Below, one piece after another: positions 1 to 11,564 of a stretch of 64,000 bases of DNA. The position numbers and the translations under genes are program-made. How positions within the stretch are numbered: the stretch's first letter is position 1; each line of letters begins with the position of its first letter. Origin of the DNA: Xestospongia bergquistia (Eukaryota > Porifera > Demospongiae > Haplosclerida > Petrosiidae); the NCBI GenBank assembly GCA_963965975.1, contig OZ014413.1, positions 994,501 through 1,058,500 on the forward strand, given 5' to 3'. The notes under the pieces are model-generated. The model was not told where the DNA came from and searched no databases. It saw nothing but the letters and a program-made list of their open reading frames with translations.

Positions 1-3000
1 AAAGGAGATTCTACTGAGCAAATGAAGTACTTGTTAGAGGAATGGTCTCTAAAAGGAGGTACATTGACACAACTTGAAGATTCTTTACTTTATCTTGGCA
101 AGAAAGAGGTCATTCCTGGTATGTTATATATGACTGTCAACTTTAGCTGTGATTTATCAGTTGAGCAAGACATTATTTCTTCATCTTTTTATTATCAGAT
201 TTACACGCTCTACAAGAGAAAGAGAGTATTGTTATTGACACTAGTGAACAGATTTCTACCAAATCCAATGATAAATCAAGTAACCTACATACTATATATT
301 ATAGTTATATATAAACCAGTATTCAGTAAAGGAGATACTAAGAAGTACATTGCTATATATGTACCTATCACATTGTACAGTGTTATTATTAATTATTTTC
401 ACCTTGAATATAATAGTTGCTTCTATTATTTCATTATGTGATTGATATATACAATATGATTGCCTTTTTACAAACATTACATAGTGCTCTTCATCAACTA
501 TATTTCAATAGCTTAGTTGATACTAAGATTAGGTGTTTTCTGGATTTGTCTTGTAAAAGATATAATGACTATCAAAATTACTATTAGTTAGCTGTTCAAA
601 GCATTTAAAATTAATGATTCCAACCAATCTTTCTATCTTATTTCTTGTATTCATTTATCCAATATTCTTTCATATTTTTTGTACTTTATATATTAGGTTA
701 TACTAGTATGGACAGTGAACAACAACAAGATCAATCATCAACTAACACTTTATCAGGTACATGTACATTAATTGAGATATAACTATGTACCTAATGTAAA
801 CAGAGAAACTGAAACTATTGGACAAAATGAATAAGGCAAAGACATTAGAGATTGAGAAATTGACCAAATATAAACAAAGTGAGCTATAGCACTGTTATTG
901 ATACTATATATGGTTATGTTCTATAGCTACTGATGAAGTATTAGTAGAGAAACAAGAAGAGATTAAGAAATTGACCATAGAGAAAGAAGGTAAGCTATAG
1001 TACTGTTAGTAGTACATAAAAGTATATGTTAAAGGACATCTCTAATTGCAATGGCATAATCTCCCACACAAGCAATACAGCACTGATTTGAATATTTATA
1101 GCTACACTTGGAATAAGAGTAGTACTTGAGATTAGTATATAGCTAGCTATATTGTTTGTCAGTTTAAATAATAAGGCTGTTAGTTGTGAGCTAATTTACT
1201 TAGTGTTACAGCTATCTGTAGCAATGATGCTATTTGGATTGCTGTTATCTTATTAACCTGAATCTATTTACAAGATTGATTTAGGGCAACCTTATAGATT
1301 ACTTTCACTCAATTATATATACAAAAACTAATATACATTTGTATGTTAAATTGTAGAGATATCAAAGCAGATGCTGGATGAGATGACAAGGAGAGAAGAG
1401 AATATGAAAAGGTTAATTAAAGGTAAAGAACAAGAGATAGAGACACTAAAGGAAAGAGTGTCATCATTGATAACCCAAATGAAAGAAAAAGAAGAGATGA
1501 TCAGTCAACAAAGTATGTGCTAGTTCATTTTACTATTATAATTAATAGAGATTAAATTAGTTAATTATTGTTTGTGTATAATATCTTTTGATAGATCCAG
1601 TTCAGGTTACAAATGTGACTGCTGTACAGATAGAGTCAACAATGAAGTCATCAGTTGATAAAAAAGATGCTTGTATCCAATTTAACTATCTTGTTCTATC
1701 AAATGGTATTGACAACATTACTTTATAATAGATCCCTTTAAATTACAAGTCTTTTAGATTTTCTTCAAGGTGTGTGCATTGCAGACAAGAAGTTATTTAT
1801 AATTCAAGGAGACTCTAAAGATTTTCTCAACTGGGAAGAGTATGGATTAAGGATTTCTGTTCCTTCAGGGACATTATCTTCTAAAGAAATCTGTGAAATA
1901 TCAGTGACTGTATTGGTTGGTGGGAAGTTTCAATTTCCAGAGGGAACTGAGTTAATTAGTGCTGTTTACCTCATTTCTCTTTCCAAATCACTTCTAAAAC
2001 CAGTGAAATTCGAGATCCAACATTGTGCACACCTAGTCACAGAAGATCACACTCGCTATCTTAGTTTTGTTTCAGCTGATGTTAACCAACCTGTACTTCC
2101 CTACCAGTTCCAACTACAAGAGGGAGGAGAATTTCATCCTGGCAATCAATATGGTAGCATTTATATTCCTCATTTTTGTTTAAAAGCTATTGTTAAATCT
2201 CGTACTGATCCAATTTCAACTATAAATAATAACCAGTCAGCAATAACTAGTCAAGGTATGAACTATATTACTAACACTGAGTATAATTCACTTCTGTATA
2301 TAGCTGTTGGTAGCTCATCTCCAGATAAAAAGTATGTGGCTCAGGTGGTATATGAAGTCAAAGGACATAACAGAGAATGGTTAATGAGATTAATGGCAGC
2401 TAAATGTCTCAATGCTCTATTAAAGGTAATGTCAATTTTGAAACTATCCATCATTAATGTCTCTAATAGTACATTAAAAATACACTTTCATCAAACGTTG
2501 AGACAGATGTTGATCTTTCCTTCACATTTGAAAATACTAATGGTCACATTGAATTAGTTCTAGGAGAGGATTCTTTTCAAGGGTGGAACATTTGTCCTCG
2601 CAAACTTCCAACAATAGTATGAATGTATAGCATCATTATTATTGATATACATATCTTTTGTAGATATTCCAAAGTGATGTTGACATGTTTGGTTCTGAAG
2701 ATCCTCCCTACTTTCCATCTATACTGATTACTGTGTCTGTCAAAGGAGGACCTGATACAGTGTCTATGCTAAACTATTCTGTTCCATTAAAAGGAATCAA
2801 ACCTAATAACACCATGATATTTATTGTATGATATTTTAGTACTAACAATGGTAAGTAATAAATAATATTGTATATTAAATGTTCAATCACTATTATTTAT
2901 AGAAGGAGATGTATCAAGGAGATTATTGACTAATAAAGGAATTTCAGAGACAATATATACTGGTATGTGATTGCACATTAACTCTCCAGAAATGTGTTAA

Positions 3001-4722
3001 GACAATTTTTCAAGTAAACAATTTTTGTTGTATGATATTCCTATTTCCTAACAACTTTAATTCAAACAACCAACCCTTAATAAGATTATAACATTATGTT
3101 TAAGCTTCAATGATTAAATTATTTGTATTCAGAACAGTTTTGTGATAATTCAGTGTAGTAGTGACCAAAGTCTTTTCTGTGGAAATTTATAATGCATTAC
3201 TTTGACAATTCTGTTCTGTGTTTGCTTACACTATAGGAAGTACTCTGACTTCTGAAATTGCTAGAAGAACTTTAGTTCAATCTACTGATACTATCATTGA
3301 ATCGAATATTGACCCCTTCCTTCTAGCCACAAAAGCCTATTCATTGGAAATTATTTCTGATAATGTCTATAAGATTGTCATAGACAAAAGAACTGGTGAT
3401 ACAAGTGCAGATCGCATTGCACTAATTCTTAATCACTTAAAAGATCGTGTCACACATAATTCTAGTATTTTGAAATCTTTCCTCAATATTTTGAATGATT
3501 TGACACATCAAGATTTAGCTGATACTATTGTCCAAAAATATAAAGGTATGTTATATAGAAGGTTATATTATATGTACTAATGAAGTTACTTTAGAATTAG
3601 AAAATACTGCAGAGAAAGAGCACATGGCAGGAGGCAGTACTGTGACTATAGAGAATGTACTTGTTGAGAAAGTTAGCAAAAGCAGTAGAACTGCTGCACA
3701 ATTGATATTGTGTTTTAACTATTTATTAGGGTGATAACTGCTACCAACCTAAACTAAAAAAACATGGGATGGAATCATCACAAACAAGACCACACAAGTT
3801 GAAAAAGAGATCAAATATAAGTATGTCTGTGTCATCTGAAAAGAACTCAAAGTCATATGATGAGGAAAAGAAAAAAGAAAGTAAGTTAGAATTTACTTGT
3901 CATGTCTTTTATGCTTGTGCCGTTACCACAGAAAAAAAAAAGACAGTAAAGAAGCCAAAATTACCTGATGTTTATTCAGAACAAAGAGAGTTATTATCTG
4001 ATGATGATTCAGAGTTTAGTGAGACATCAAGTAAAGGTATTGAGGAAAAGCTAGTAGGTCATCTTACAGGAGTGAAGAAATACCAAATAAAAGTATGAGT
4101 TCATAAATAGTACAGGTTTGAATGTTCATTACTTCATAAATGTAGAGGTCAAGAAACAAAGGAAAGAAATTAGAGTTTCTGGTAAGTCTGATAAAAAGGA
4201 CTATCTTTCAAGAAGACCACAATTTTATGGTTCATCATATTATACGAGGCAAGAAGTACAGAAGAGGCAAATTAGTAAGTATAATTATTAATAATGAAGT
4301 CAAAAATGGATTATCATTTGTATTTGCTTGTTACAGGAGAAAAGAGACAAAGATCAGAAAGTAATGACTCAGGTCAATCTGATGAAGATCGGTTGCCTCA
4401 ACAGCGAGGTGTTTCCAAGAATCATAAATCATACAAACCAGCATCATATGACATATCCATTGGATGTGGTAAAGAACCTGCAAGTGGAAGATCTTACCAA
4501 AAGAAAGGAGTTCCATCAGAACATGCATCTTCATTGATTTCAAAAAGAAAAAGGGTACAGAAAGGTAAATGGAATGTATTTTGAAAATTTGTTATTTTAT
4601 ACTCATCAGTGACAAGTGACAAAAAGCTAAAAGCAAAAGGCAGTGATTATGATGATAATGAAGACAATCCATCTGAGGGACAAAAAGCCTTCTCAGAGCA
4701 GTCATTATCTGACAGTGATTGA
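1..4722 (+). CDS. Death / coiled-coil / ZU5 / UPA-like / CARD-like protein, 5' partial, one internal stop
   Basis: Exons read by splice signal and phase: <1-118, 697-756, 804-878, 927-989, 1357-1512, 1595-1705, 1758-2425, 2470-2616, 2664-2850, 2903-2962, 3237-3545, 3595-3671, 3730-3880, 3932-4036, 4146-4274, 4337-4564, 4610-4722. The first exon is the end of a Death domain (W..KGGTLTQLEDSLLYLG), matching 22344-22577. Then come coiled-coil exons, a ZU5 domain in 1758-2200 (GLRISVPSG; later KPVKFEIQHCAHL), a UPA-like region (2280-2850), a CARD/DED-like helical domain (3237-3545), and a Lys/Ser/Asp-rich tail with KRKRVQK, suggesting nuclear entry. No membrane exon is seen. All joins keep frame, but codon 2829-2831 is TGA where the copy at 13.3 kb has CGA, so the product may end before the CARD-like domain. 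The 3' exons remain open, so the change looks recent or could be an allele or sequence error. The domain set resembles PIDD and UNC5-type death adaptors. Confidence 0.72.
2171..2179 (+). other. HFC tripeptide at the end of ZU5, possible autoproteolysis site
   Basis: The ZU5 exon ends with SIYIPHFCLKAIV. In PIDD and UNC5CL the ZU5 domain cuts itself between Phe and Ser of an HFS motif at the end of the fold. Here His-Phe is followed by Cys, which could serve as nucleophile. The decayed copy has the same HFC at 12106-12114. The ZU5 domains of the LRR genes lack it (FQLTELS at the matching place). Function is inferred, not shown. Confidence 0.4.
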
Positions 4723-5640
4723 AGTAGACAATGGCAATATTGACAACAAATTAAAATATTATAGTATCATTATATATTATGTTATATTTAATGTAGAGAG
4801 ATTTATTACTGTTTGACTACATCATTAGATTGTGTTACCATAATATTCTCATATAGTTATATTAGTTTTGTCATGAGCTTTATAGACTCTTTATACCTAT
4901 TGAATCTCATATATGTCTCTATCTACTGTATAGAAGTAAAAGTGTATAAAGTAATATTACTTTTGTAATAATTGTTATTGATCATCTATACCCAATATAT
5001 ATATATAATATATATATATATAATATATTTAGCAAAAAATTGTTAGTTGTCTAGGATTTCACTGCCAAATTTTAATGTTTTTTCAAAGGTTGCCAAGGAA
5101 ACCAAGAGGTAGTAATTATAAAAGAACACCAATACATGCAGACTGCTAAGTAAATACTCTTATATTTTTGGAAAAACATCAAATAACTGATTGAAATGAT
5201 CAACCTAATCTTATTAATAAAAGAATCAGTACTAGTGTATGTATGTATGTAGGGTATAATGTTTTAATTGCAATTACAACAGAGGATAAACCAACGTTAA
5301 GAAAATTTTCATAGCATTAACATTGTGTATCTTTGAGAGAACTAGTCCATCTTGGAAGATAAAAAGTGATAACTATTAACATGTTATTCCTCCTCTTAGA
5401 TCTGTTGTATATTTCTTGTCTTGTATGACTTGTACATATGCATGTCACAGTAATGCTGCAGATAATATAATATAGTTCAGAAAGTCAAAGTCTCTTTTAA
5501 TACCCATACAGACACAGTTATTAACAAAGCTGACTGACTAGAAGATATTAAAGTACTAATACCTTCTTTAAGTGAGAGATTTGCAATATTAACATTAATG
5601 CTATATGATAAATTTATTTTCATTATGTTATATTTGTATA
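4723..5640. other. Intergenic, AT-rich, no gene seen
   Basis: It follows the stop of the first gene. It holds a (TA)n run near 4998-5030 and sequence that recurs at 14580-15060 (for example the stretch around 'tgttattcctcctctta'), so it is part of a duplicated 3' flank. No open frame with exon-like signals was found. Confidence 0.6.
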
Positions 5641-5825
5641 GGGTGGTTCTTGGTGTAACTTCACTCTGATGACATCATTGTTAAATGACAGGTAGTGATG
5701 TCATCATATATGATGACATTATCTAAATCCATCACCTACACCCTAAACCAAACCTTATGACACATAGTGATGTCATCATCATAGTACAAGTTACATCATC
5801 ATAGAAATTACACCAAGAAGGACCC
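5641..5825. mobile_element. MITE-like element with 22-bp terminal inverted repeats
   Basis: The left end GGGTGGTTCTTGGTGTAACT and the right end are reverse complements over about 22 bases with three mismatches. The inside (185 bp in total) has several TGATGTCATCA-like palindromes and no open frame. The paralogous flank at 15100-15140 lacks the element and joins similar sequence directly, so it looks like an insertion here. A target-site duplication is not clear. Confidence 0.7.
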
Positions 5826-8008
5826 GTGTTTGTTTTTAATAATAATATTATTATTATTGAAACCCAACCCATCATATTGGGGAGTGTCATATTCTACATA
5901 TTCTCGTTGTATGGGAAGATGAGGGCTTTATTTTTAAATGTGTTTATATATTAACCTTTGAGGAAGTTGACTATACAAGATATAAGACAGAGGGTACTGA
6001 GCTGGAATCCGTTATGGTGACAGTGTTGTTAGATTATAAGATAAGTCAGTATACATTCATTTTTATTAGTTAATTGACTCTTAAGTTAGTTTTAAAAATA
6101 ATATTCATCATATTTATGAATGATAAATGTGTTAATGTGCACTTAGTGTAATAAATAATTGATTGATATATGCTGCTATAGTAATAACTACATATATATT
6201 GATATTATACATCATGACACACTCTATTTTAACTACTATTAATTTCTTACATTTTATTTTCTTTGTCATGTTGAATTGTGTTCATTGTGGTGTAATTTTT
6301 AGCTTAATAAGTTTAATTCATTGTTTCATCCATTATATTATTATATTATATTATAAATTATCACTCCATTAATGCCTGGCCTTTATAAGTAAAACACTTG
6401 TTATACTATCTGTTGTACATTATGATAGGAACACACTAGATCTGTTGTATTTGCCAAATCACCTCATCATACATGCAAAGTTGTATATATTATTTTAATG
6501 TGCATGTTGTTTATACACAACCATTTTAATACAAACATCATATATAATTATATATAATGCATACCATATTACATTGTGTCAATGAGGAATGTGTACCATT
6601 ATGGTTTATTCTTATCAAAATTTTTTCATCATGTAAAGTAGACATTTTCTATTTCTGATTAAGAGTATCTTTGGGAATTATAGAGTAATAAATAATAACA
6701 AATAATAATAATTTATGAATCAATTTTAACAATGAATTAATAATCCATTGATTTCTTTGCATCTTTGTTCATGCAATTCAAATAAAGGACACTCTGAATA
6801 ATATCTTATTCTAGTCAAACATGTATTGTCATCATGCTATTCTATTGCAAATGTTATAAGTAAAGCATAAAGGAGCACAGTTTCAGTTGATGCAGTTTAG
6901 AAGTTGTACATATATTAATTATATAGTACACATGTCCTATTTCTAAACTTTTTAATTTTTTTAAATAAATCATAGGTAGGTTTTGATGTTAATAGCTTCT
7001 ATTGAAGTTGTAGATTATACCAATGCTATATACTGACTATGCATGCATACACATACTCCCATGCATACTGGCTAAGAGACAACGATACAAATTCATACAA
7101 TAAATTAATATATATAATTATATATATTATATTATATTTTACGTATATAGTATAGTATAGTATAGTATTATCTCACTTGGTAATTTTTGCAAATTAAACT
7201 TGATACAATCTTACTTAGGGGGGAGAGCAAACTTGTCATAATTATATATTGTTACCTGTCATAACTTCCCCACTAGCAGCTGTGATAATAAATTATTACT
7301 GTTGTGACAGTGAGAGATAAACCCATGACTAAATTGTTTAATAATTAAACATAACTGACTCTTCATCTGACTCATGATTTGATATTCATAGCAATAGTTT
7401 AATTGTATTAAGATGCATGGAACATGGAGATGATAGTTAAAATTGAAATGATTTAGCTGACAAAGTCATATTAAAATTGAACTAAGTGTAATCAGATGTG
7501 ATTTATTCTAATTCTACAATGCCAGGATGGATGATTTTAACATGATGAATGTATCAGATTTTGGATTGTCATAAGACATTTATGAGAAGAACTATTTCCA
7601 TCTCTACTGAATGGTCAGCATCAGTAATTAACAAAATTTAGCTGACTGATATTGTGTAGGTGAGATATTGTAACATATATAACATTATATTGTTATTATT
7701 GCATTGCATGTTTTGATAATAAGCTATTATTGAAACCTAACCCATCATACTAGGAAGTGCCATATTCTACATATTCTCGTTGTATGGGAAGATGAAGACT
7801 TTACTTTTAAATGTGTTTACATATTAACCTTTGAGGTATACAAGACATGTGATAGAGGATACTGACCTGGAATGTATGTAGACATTTATACATCATAACA
7901 CTATTGATCATCTTTACTATTGATTTCTTTAATCTATGCTTCTTTGTTGTTTAATTAATTGTTATAACTACTTGGTGGTTTTATCCAATATACATTATTA
8001 CTTTAGTT
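5826..8008. other. Intergenic repeat-rich stretch
   Basis: It contains copies of a dispersed motif around 'gaaacccaacccatcatattggg' (5860, 7730; also 15130, 50690, 50945) followed by 'acatattctc' and 'aacctttgagga', and a (TAGTA)n-like run near 7150. These repeat in other intergenic parts of the window. No coding exon is supported; the 69-codon frame at 6163 is very AT-rich and has no homologue here. Confidence 0.55.
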
Positions 8009-8119
8009 ATGAACATAACTGAAGTAAGCAAGCAGTCACTAACCATGGTATTAAACAGAAAGATTACCGATGAAGAACGTGAGTCTACACCACTTAGAAC
8101 AGGCCTCGTGATAGAATAG
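8009..8119 (+). other. Conserved 36-codon small ORF, diverged copy
   Basis: The ORF starts MNITE and ends with TDEE....TPLRT and a TAG stop. Copies of exactly the same length lie at 36861-36971 and 61397-61507. Relative to those copies it has a 4-base gain and a 4-base loss that cancel, so the middle differs but the ends are read in the same frame. It could be a small gene, a leftover exon or chance. Confidence 0.3.
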
Positions 8120-8522
8120 AATGCTGTCCTTACAAAACTTTGTTAATAATCTCTTTTTTCTCATGATTCGAACATGATTTTAACTCATTAAAATGGAGAG
8201 GCTCTTCCAAGCTCTATGTCAACTGCTACTTTTTATCACTAAAAGCACTCATAAATAAGACTTCTAAAAAGTGATTACAAAAAGTGTGTGAAAACATATC
8301 TTTCTGTGTAAAAGTAATCTTTATAAGACTTCTACTTGTTGTCATGGAATAAAAAGAATAATAATAACAATAAGAGAAGCTAGAACATCATGACATCTAA
8401 TGTGGCAGTTGGCAGCTTGATAAAAATCCAGTGAAAAATGCTTGGTGTGTATATATAGCACAGCTGTTTTAATAACAAAGATGTGAATGTTAGCAAGCTA
8501 AGCAGAAGAGATCTCTAGAGAT
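8120..8522. other. Upstream region of the pseudogene at 8523, nothing else seen
   Basis: AT-rich sequence with no exon-like frame. The last 60 bases could hold the promoter and leader of the 8523 copy, but no clear motif shared with genes A-C was seen. Confidence 0.4.
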
Positions 8523-10901
8523 ATGGCTGGAGAAGCTAGCATCACTAACTGTACAATTGTAATTACTAACAAGTCAGAATTCACTGGGACTCAGAAGTTA
8601 ACATTGACCAGAAAGAAAGTAAGGAACATTAATGTTAGAGGTATACATGTCATATGTATATAGTTATGTGATACAGCTACCATTGAAAAATTACCAGACA
8701 ACCAAGAAGAGAAAAAGAAGTTGACCAGACATAAAGAAAGTGAGCTATAGTACTGCGTAACATATGCATGGTTATGTTACCAAGCCAGCAACAAAAAATT
8801 GAGTACAGGAGACAATCAAAAAGAGATAAAGAACTTAACAAAAGAAAAAAATGTCAGCCTTTGTGATGATTTTTATGCTCACTTAATGATGTGATTGCAA
8901 TTTGTGATTCAACAAAAAAAAATTCATTTGATGTTCTGCATGTTGTTGTCATGCCAATAATATAGGCTTGAGTGTGACATTATATTTGATATTAACAGTA
9001 TTGGTTATTGGTATTATGTACTAGTACATTTTCATTGCATTTTGTGTCATTACTGGGTATGTTAATTATGTAGGATACTGGCAATGAATCATATTCTTTT
9101 CAATGACAGTCTTGGTGTTAGCTATAGCAATTGTAGCTGTTAATGTTAACTATCAAATAACAGAGACAAAAGGTGCAAGCTGTTTCTATGTCTTTATAAA
9201 TTAGACCTTACAAATAGATGGATGGATTAATGACTAAATGGATCACACTATTAAGTTAAGACAGTTAATATGTTGTGGTATTTTGCAATTCATGTAGATA
9301 CATCTTGTTTTAATAAGAGTGTCATTGGTGGAACAGCAGACACAATTTTGTGGGAAGACAATAGTTTTATAATAGAAATTTTGACTGATAGCTTTCCAAA
9401 AGGACATCAAGTTAATATATCAGTTTGTTTAAATCATTCTCGTCAATTTGAAATCCCCAAAGGATATAAATTTCTTTCTCAAACATTTAAGATATCATCC
9501 AGTGAAAAGCTTCATGGTCCAGTAAATCTTACACTTGAGCATAATGCAGTTATCAATACTGAAGAAGAAGCTAAGTCACTTGTTATACTTCACCAAAATG
9601 ATAAGGGTAAAACAGAAGTATTAAATGGCTCTACTGAACCAAACTGTTCCTATATTACATTTCAAATGACTGAATTTTCTAATGTAGCAGTTTTAACATC
9701 GGTACCCAATGAAATTAATACTAAATATTCTCTGTCCTTTTACCGGAAAAAAATTCATGATTATACTAGTAATCCTTTGTTGGATATACTTATCCTTATC
9801 TCTCAATCAAAGACAACACATGAGGTTTCTTTTAATATAGATATGTCCATTATAATTATTTGCTAATAATTTTTATACTATAGATATTTCATTATAATTA
9901 AATGTTATTGCTTTATTTAGAATCTGAGAGAGAAGTTGCTGAAACATGAATGGATAGCTGATCATAATCCAATTCCTCGCAAGTTAATAGTGAAGGGAAC
10001 TGATGTATCTCTGGAAATAAAACCTTTTGGTTGTTGGAACATTATTGATAAGAACCAATTAAATGTATGTTATAATTTATTGATGTACTCATAAATTACA
10101 TGATAACATCAGAAGATGATTCAAACACTGGTACTGTAGTAATGCAATATAATACTAGTAACTGTCTGGTTCAACAGTCATGGATAAGATTTCGTAACAC
10201 TCATGATAATACAGAATATGAAACATTTGTTAATAGTATGTTATAATTTTAAGTTCATTTAAATATACTAATTCTATCATTAATAAATCAGATAATACAA
10301 CCAAAGTTACAGGATGTTATTCGAAAGGCAGCCAAAGGTATACCACTGTATATACTATGTATTGGCTATTTACTGAAATGAATGTTGTAGACAAAATCGT
10401 AATTATAATTGGATGCATTCTTTATGGACTTATTGTCTTTTATCTCTGCTATAAGTGTGGACCCTTGAAAGGTAAACTATACTCTTTTGAAGTTTTAAAA
10501 AAATTACATAATATCATTGCAGATCATGGTATAGCAATAATTTTAATTATTGCACTCATAATAATACCATTGATTGTTTGGATACATGAAACTACTATGC
10601 AAGGTATAATTATATATATATATTATATATATAATTTTTAATGTACAGAATGTTAATAAAATTCATTATAATGGTTGTTAATTTCTGCCTCTAGGATTTA
10701 CAGTCTTTACAACACTTATGGTGATACTTTTCTTTCAGATCATTTCAATTCTTGCAAAGATGTACGAATTTCAATCAGGTTAATTGTAATTTTAATAATA
10801 TATTCTAGATTATTGTGACATTGCTGTATTTCTCCACTACAGTTGTAGGTATGATTGGGGAAATAGGATCTTTCCTAAAAAGCCTTATACCTGGCAACTG
10901 A
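8523..10901 (+). pseudogene. Decayed LRR-less ZU5 membrane protein copy
   Basis: A first exon MAGEASITN... (8523-8640) is followed by degenerate coiled-coil exons (near 8680 and 8790), a membrane exon (9074 on), ZU5 (9298-9824), UPA-like (9921-10064, GCWNI), three membrane exons (10391-10471, 10523-10603, 10695-10778) and a final exon ending TGA 10899-10901. Breaks: TGA at 9085-9087 inside the membrane exon; the acceptor before the second UPA-like exon is deleted (near 10100); the acceptor before 10292 reads AA instead of AG. The C-terminal exons closely match gene C. The ZU5 exon itself is open and starts near GGTADTILWEDNSF. It may be a dead copy or an allele spliced in an unusual way. Confidence 0.65.
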
Positions 10902-11564
10902 TAAATCAAGATGATTCAGAAATAAGAAAGATTATTATATACAACTGTTTGTAAACCATAATTAATTATATATATATATATATATATAGCTAAACTCTGA
11001 CAGTGTATGTATGTGTGTTGTGTAGGTATGGGCTTATTACTTATTATGATATTTTGAATAACAACTGTTTGTTAGTAACTACAATGATGTAATGATTAAT
11101 CACACATGCACAATTTTTACCATATTATCTCTAAATTTGGAACAAAGTTCTGTAACTTCATAGACCGCTTCGTATACCAAATTTCTCTTTTCACTATTCA
11201 TTAAGTAGTCTTTTGAATGTTGTCAGTTTGTTATATTATAAGATAAGGTTATATAGATATAGACATTAATTCTATTATTTATTTGTTGTTACATTTATAT
11301 CTATGAGGGAGTACAAACTTGTCATAGTTATAATTGCCTATCATAACTTTCTTCATATTAGCAGCTAATGATGTTACTATTGGGAAAGTGAATGCTAAAG
11401 TTGTAATTATTTAATCAGTAAACATGACTACTCTTCATCTAACTCATGATCCCCAATATTAGTTGTAGTATAGTATTAATAAGGTACCTTTACTTAACTA
11501 AAACAATGCAACTTGTCTATACTTCCTCCATAGATTGTATAACATTGACATTTAAAATTAATAT
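10902..11564. other. Intergenic, paralogous to 57842-58450
   Basis: It holds a (TA)n run at about 10966-10988 and sequence strongly similar to the 3' flank of gene C (for example 'aatcacacatgcaca' and 'ccatattatctctaaatttgg'), showing that this flank was duplicated together with the gene. No gene is seen. Confidence 0.6.

Noticed and set aside
22..441. 139-codon ORF as a complete gene
   Set aside because: Only 1-118 is exon (end of a Death domain). The rest reads through the GTATGT donor into intron. The same holds for 22481-22918.
1772..2557. 261-codon ORF taken as one exon to its stop
   Set aside because: The frame after 2425 has no similarity to the family. A donor at 2426 and the next exon at 2470 restore the conserved UPA-like reading.
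4331..4543. Minus-strand 70-codon ORF
   Set aside because: Opposite the Lys/Ser-rich exon of the first gene and without any other support.
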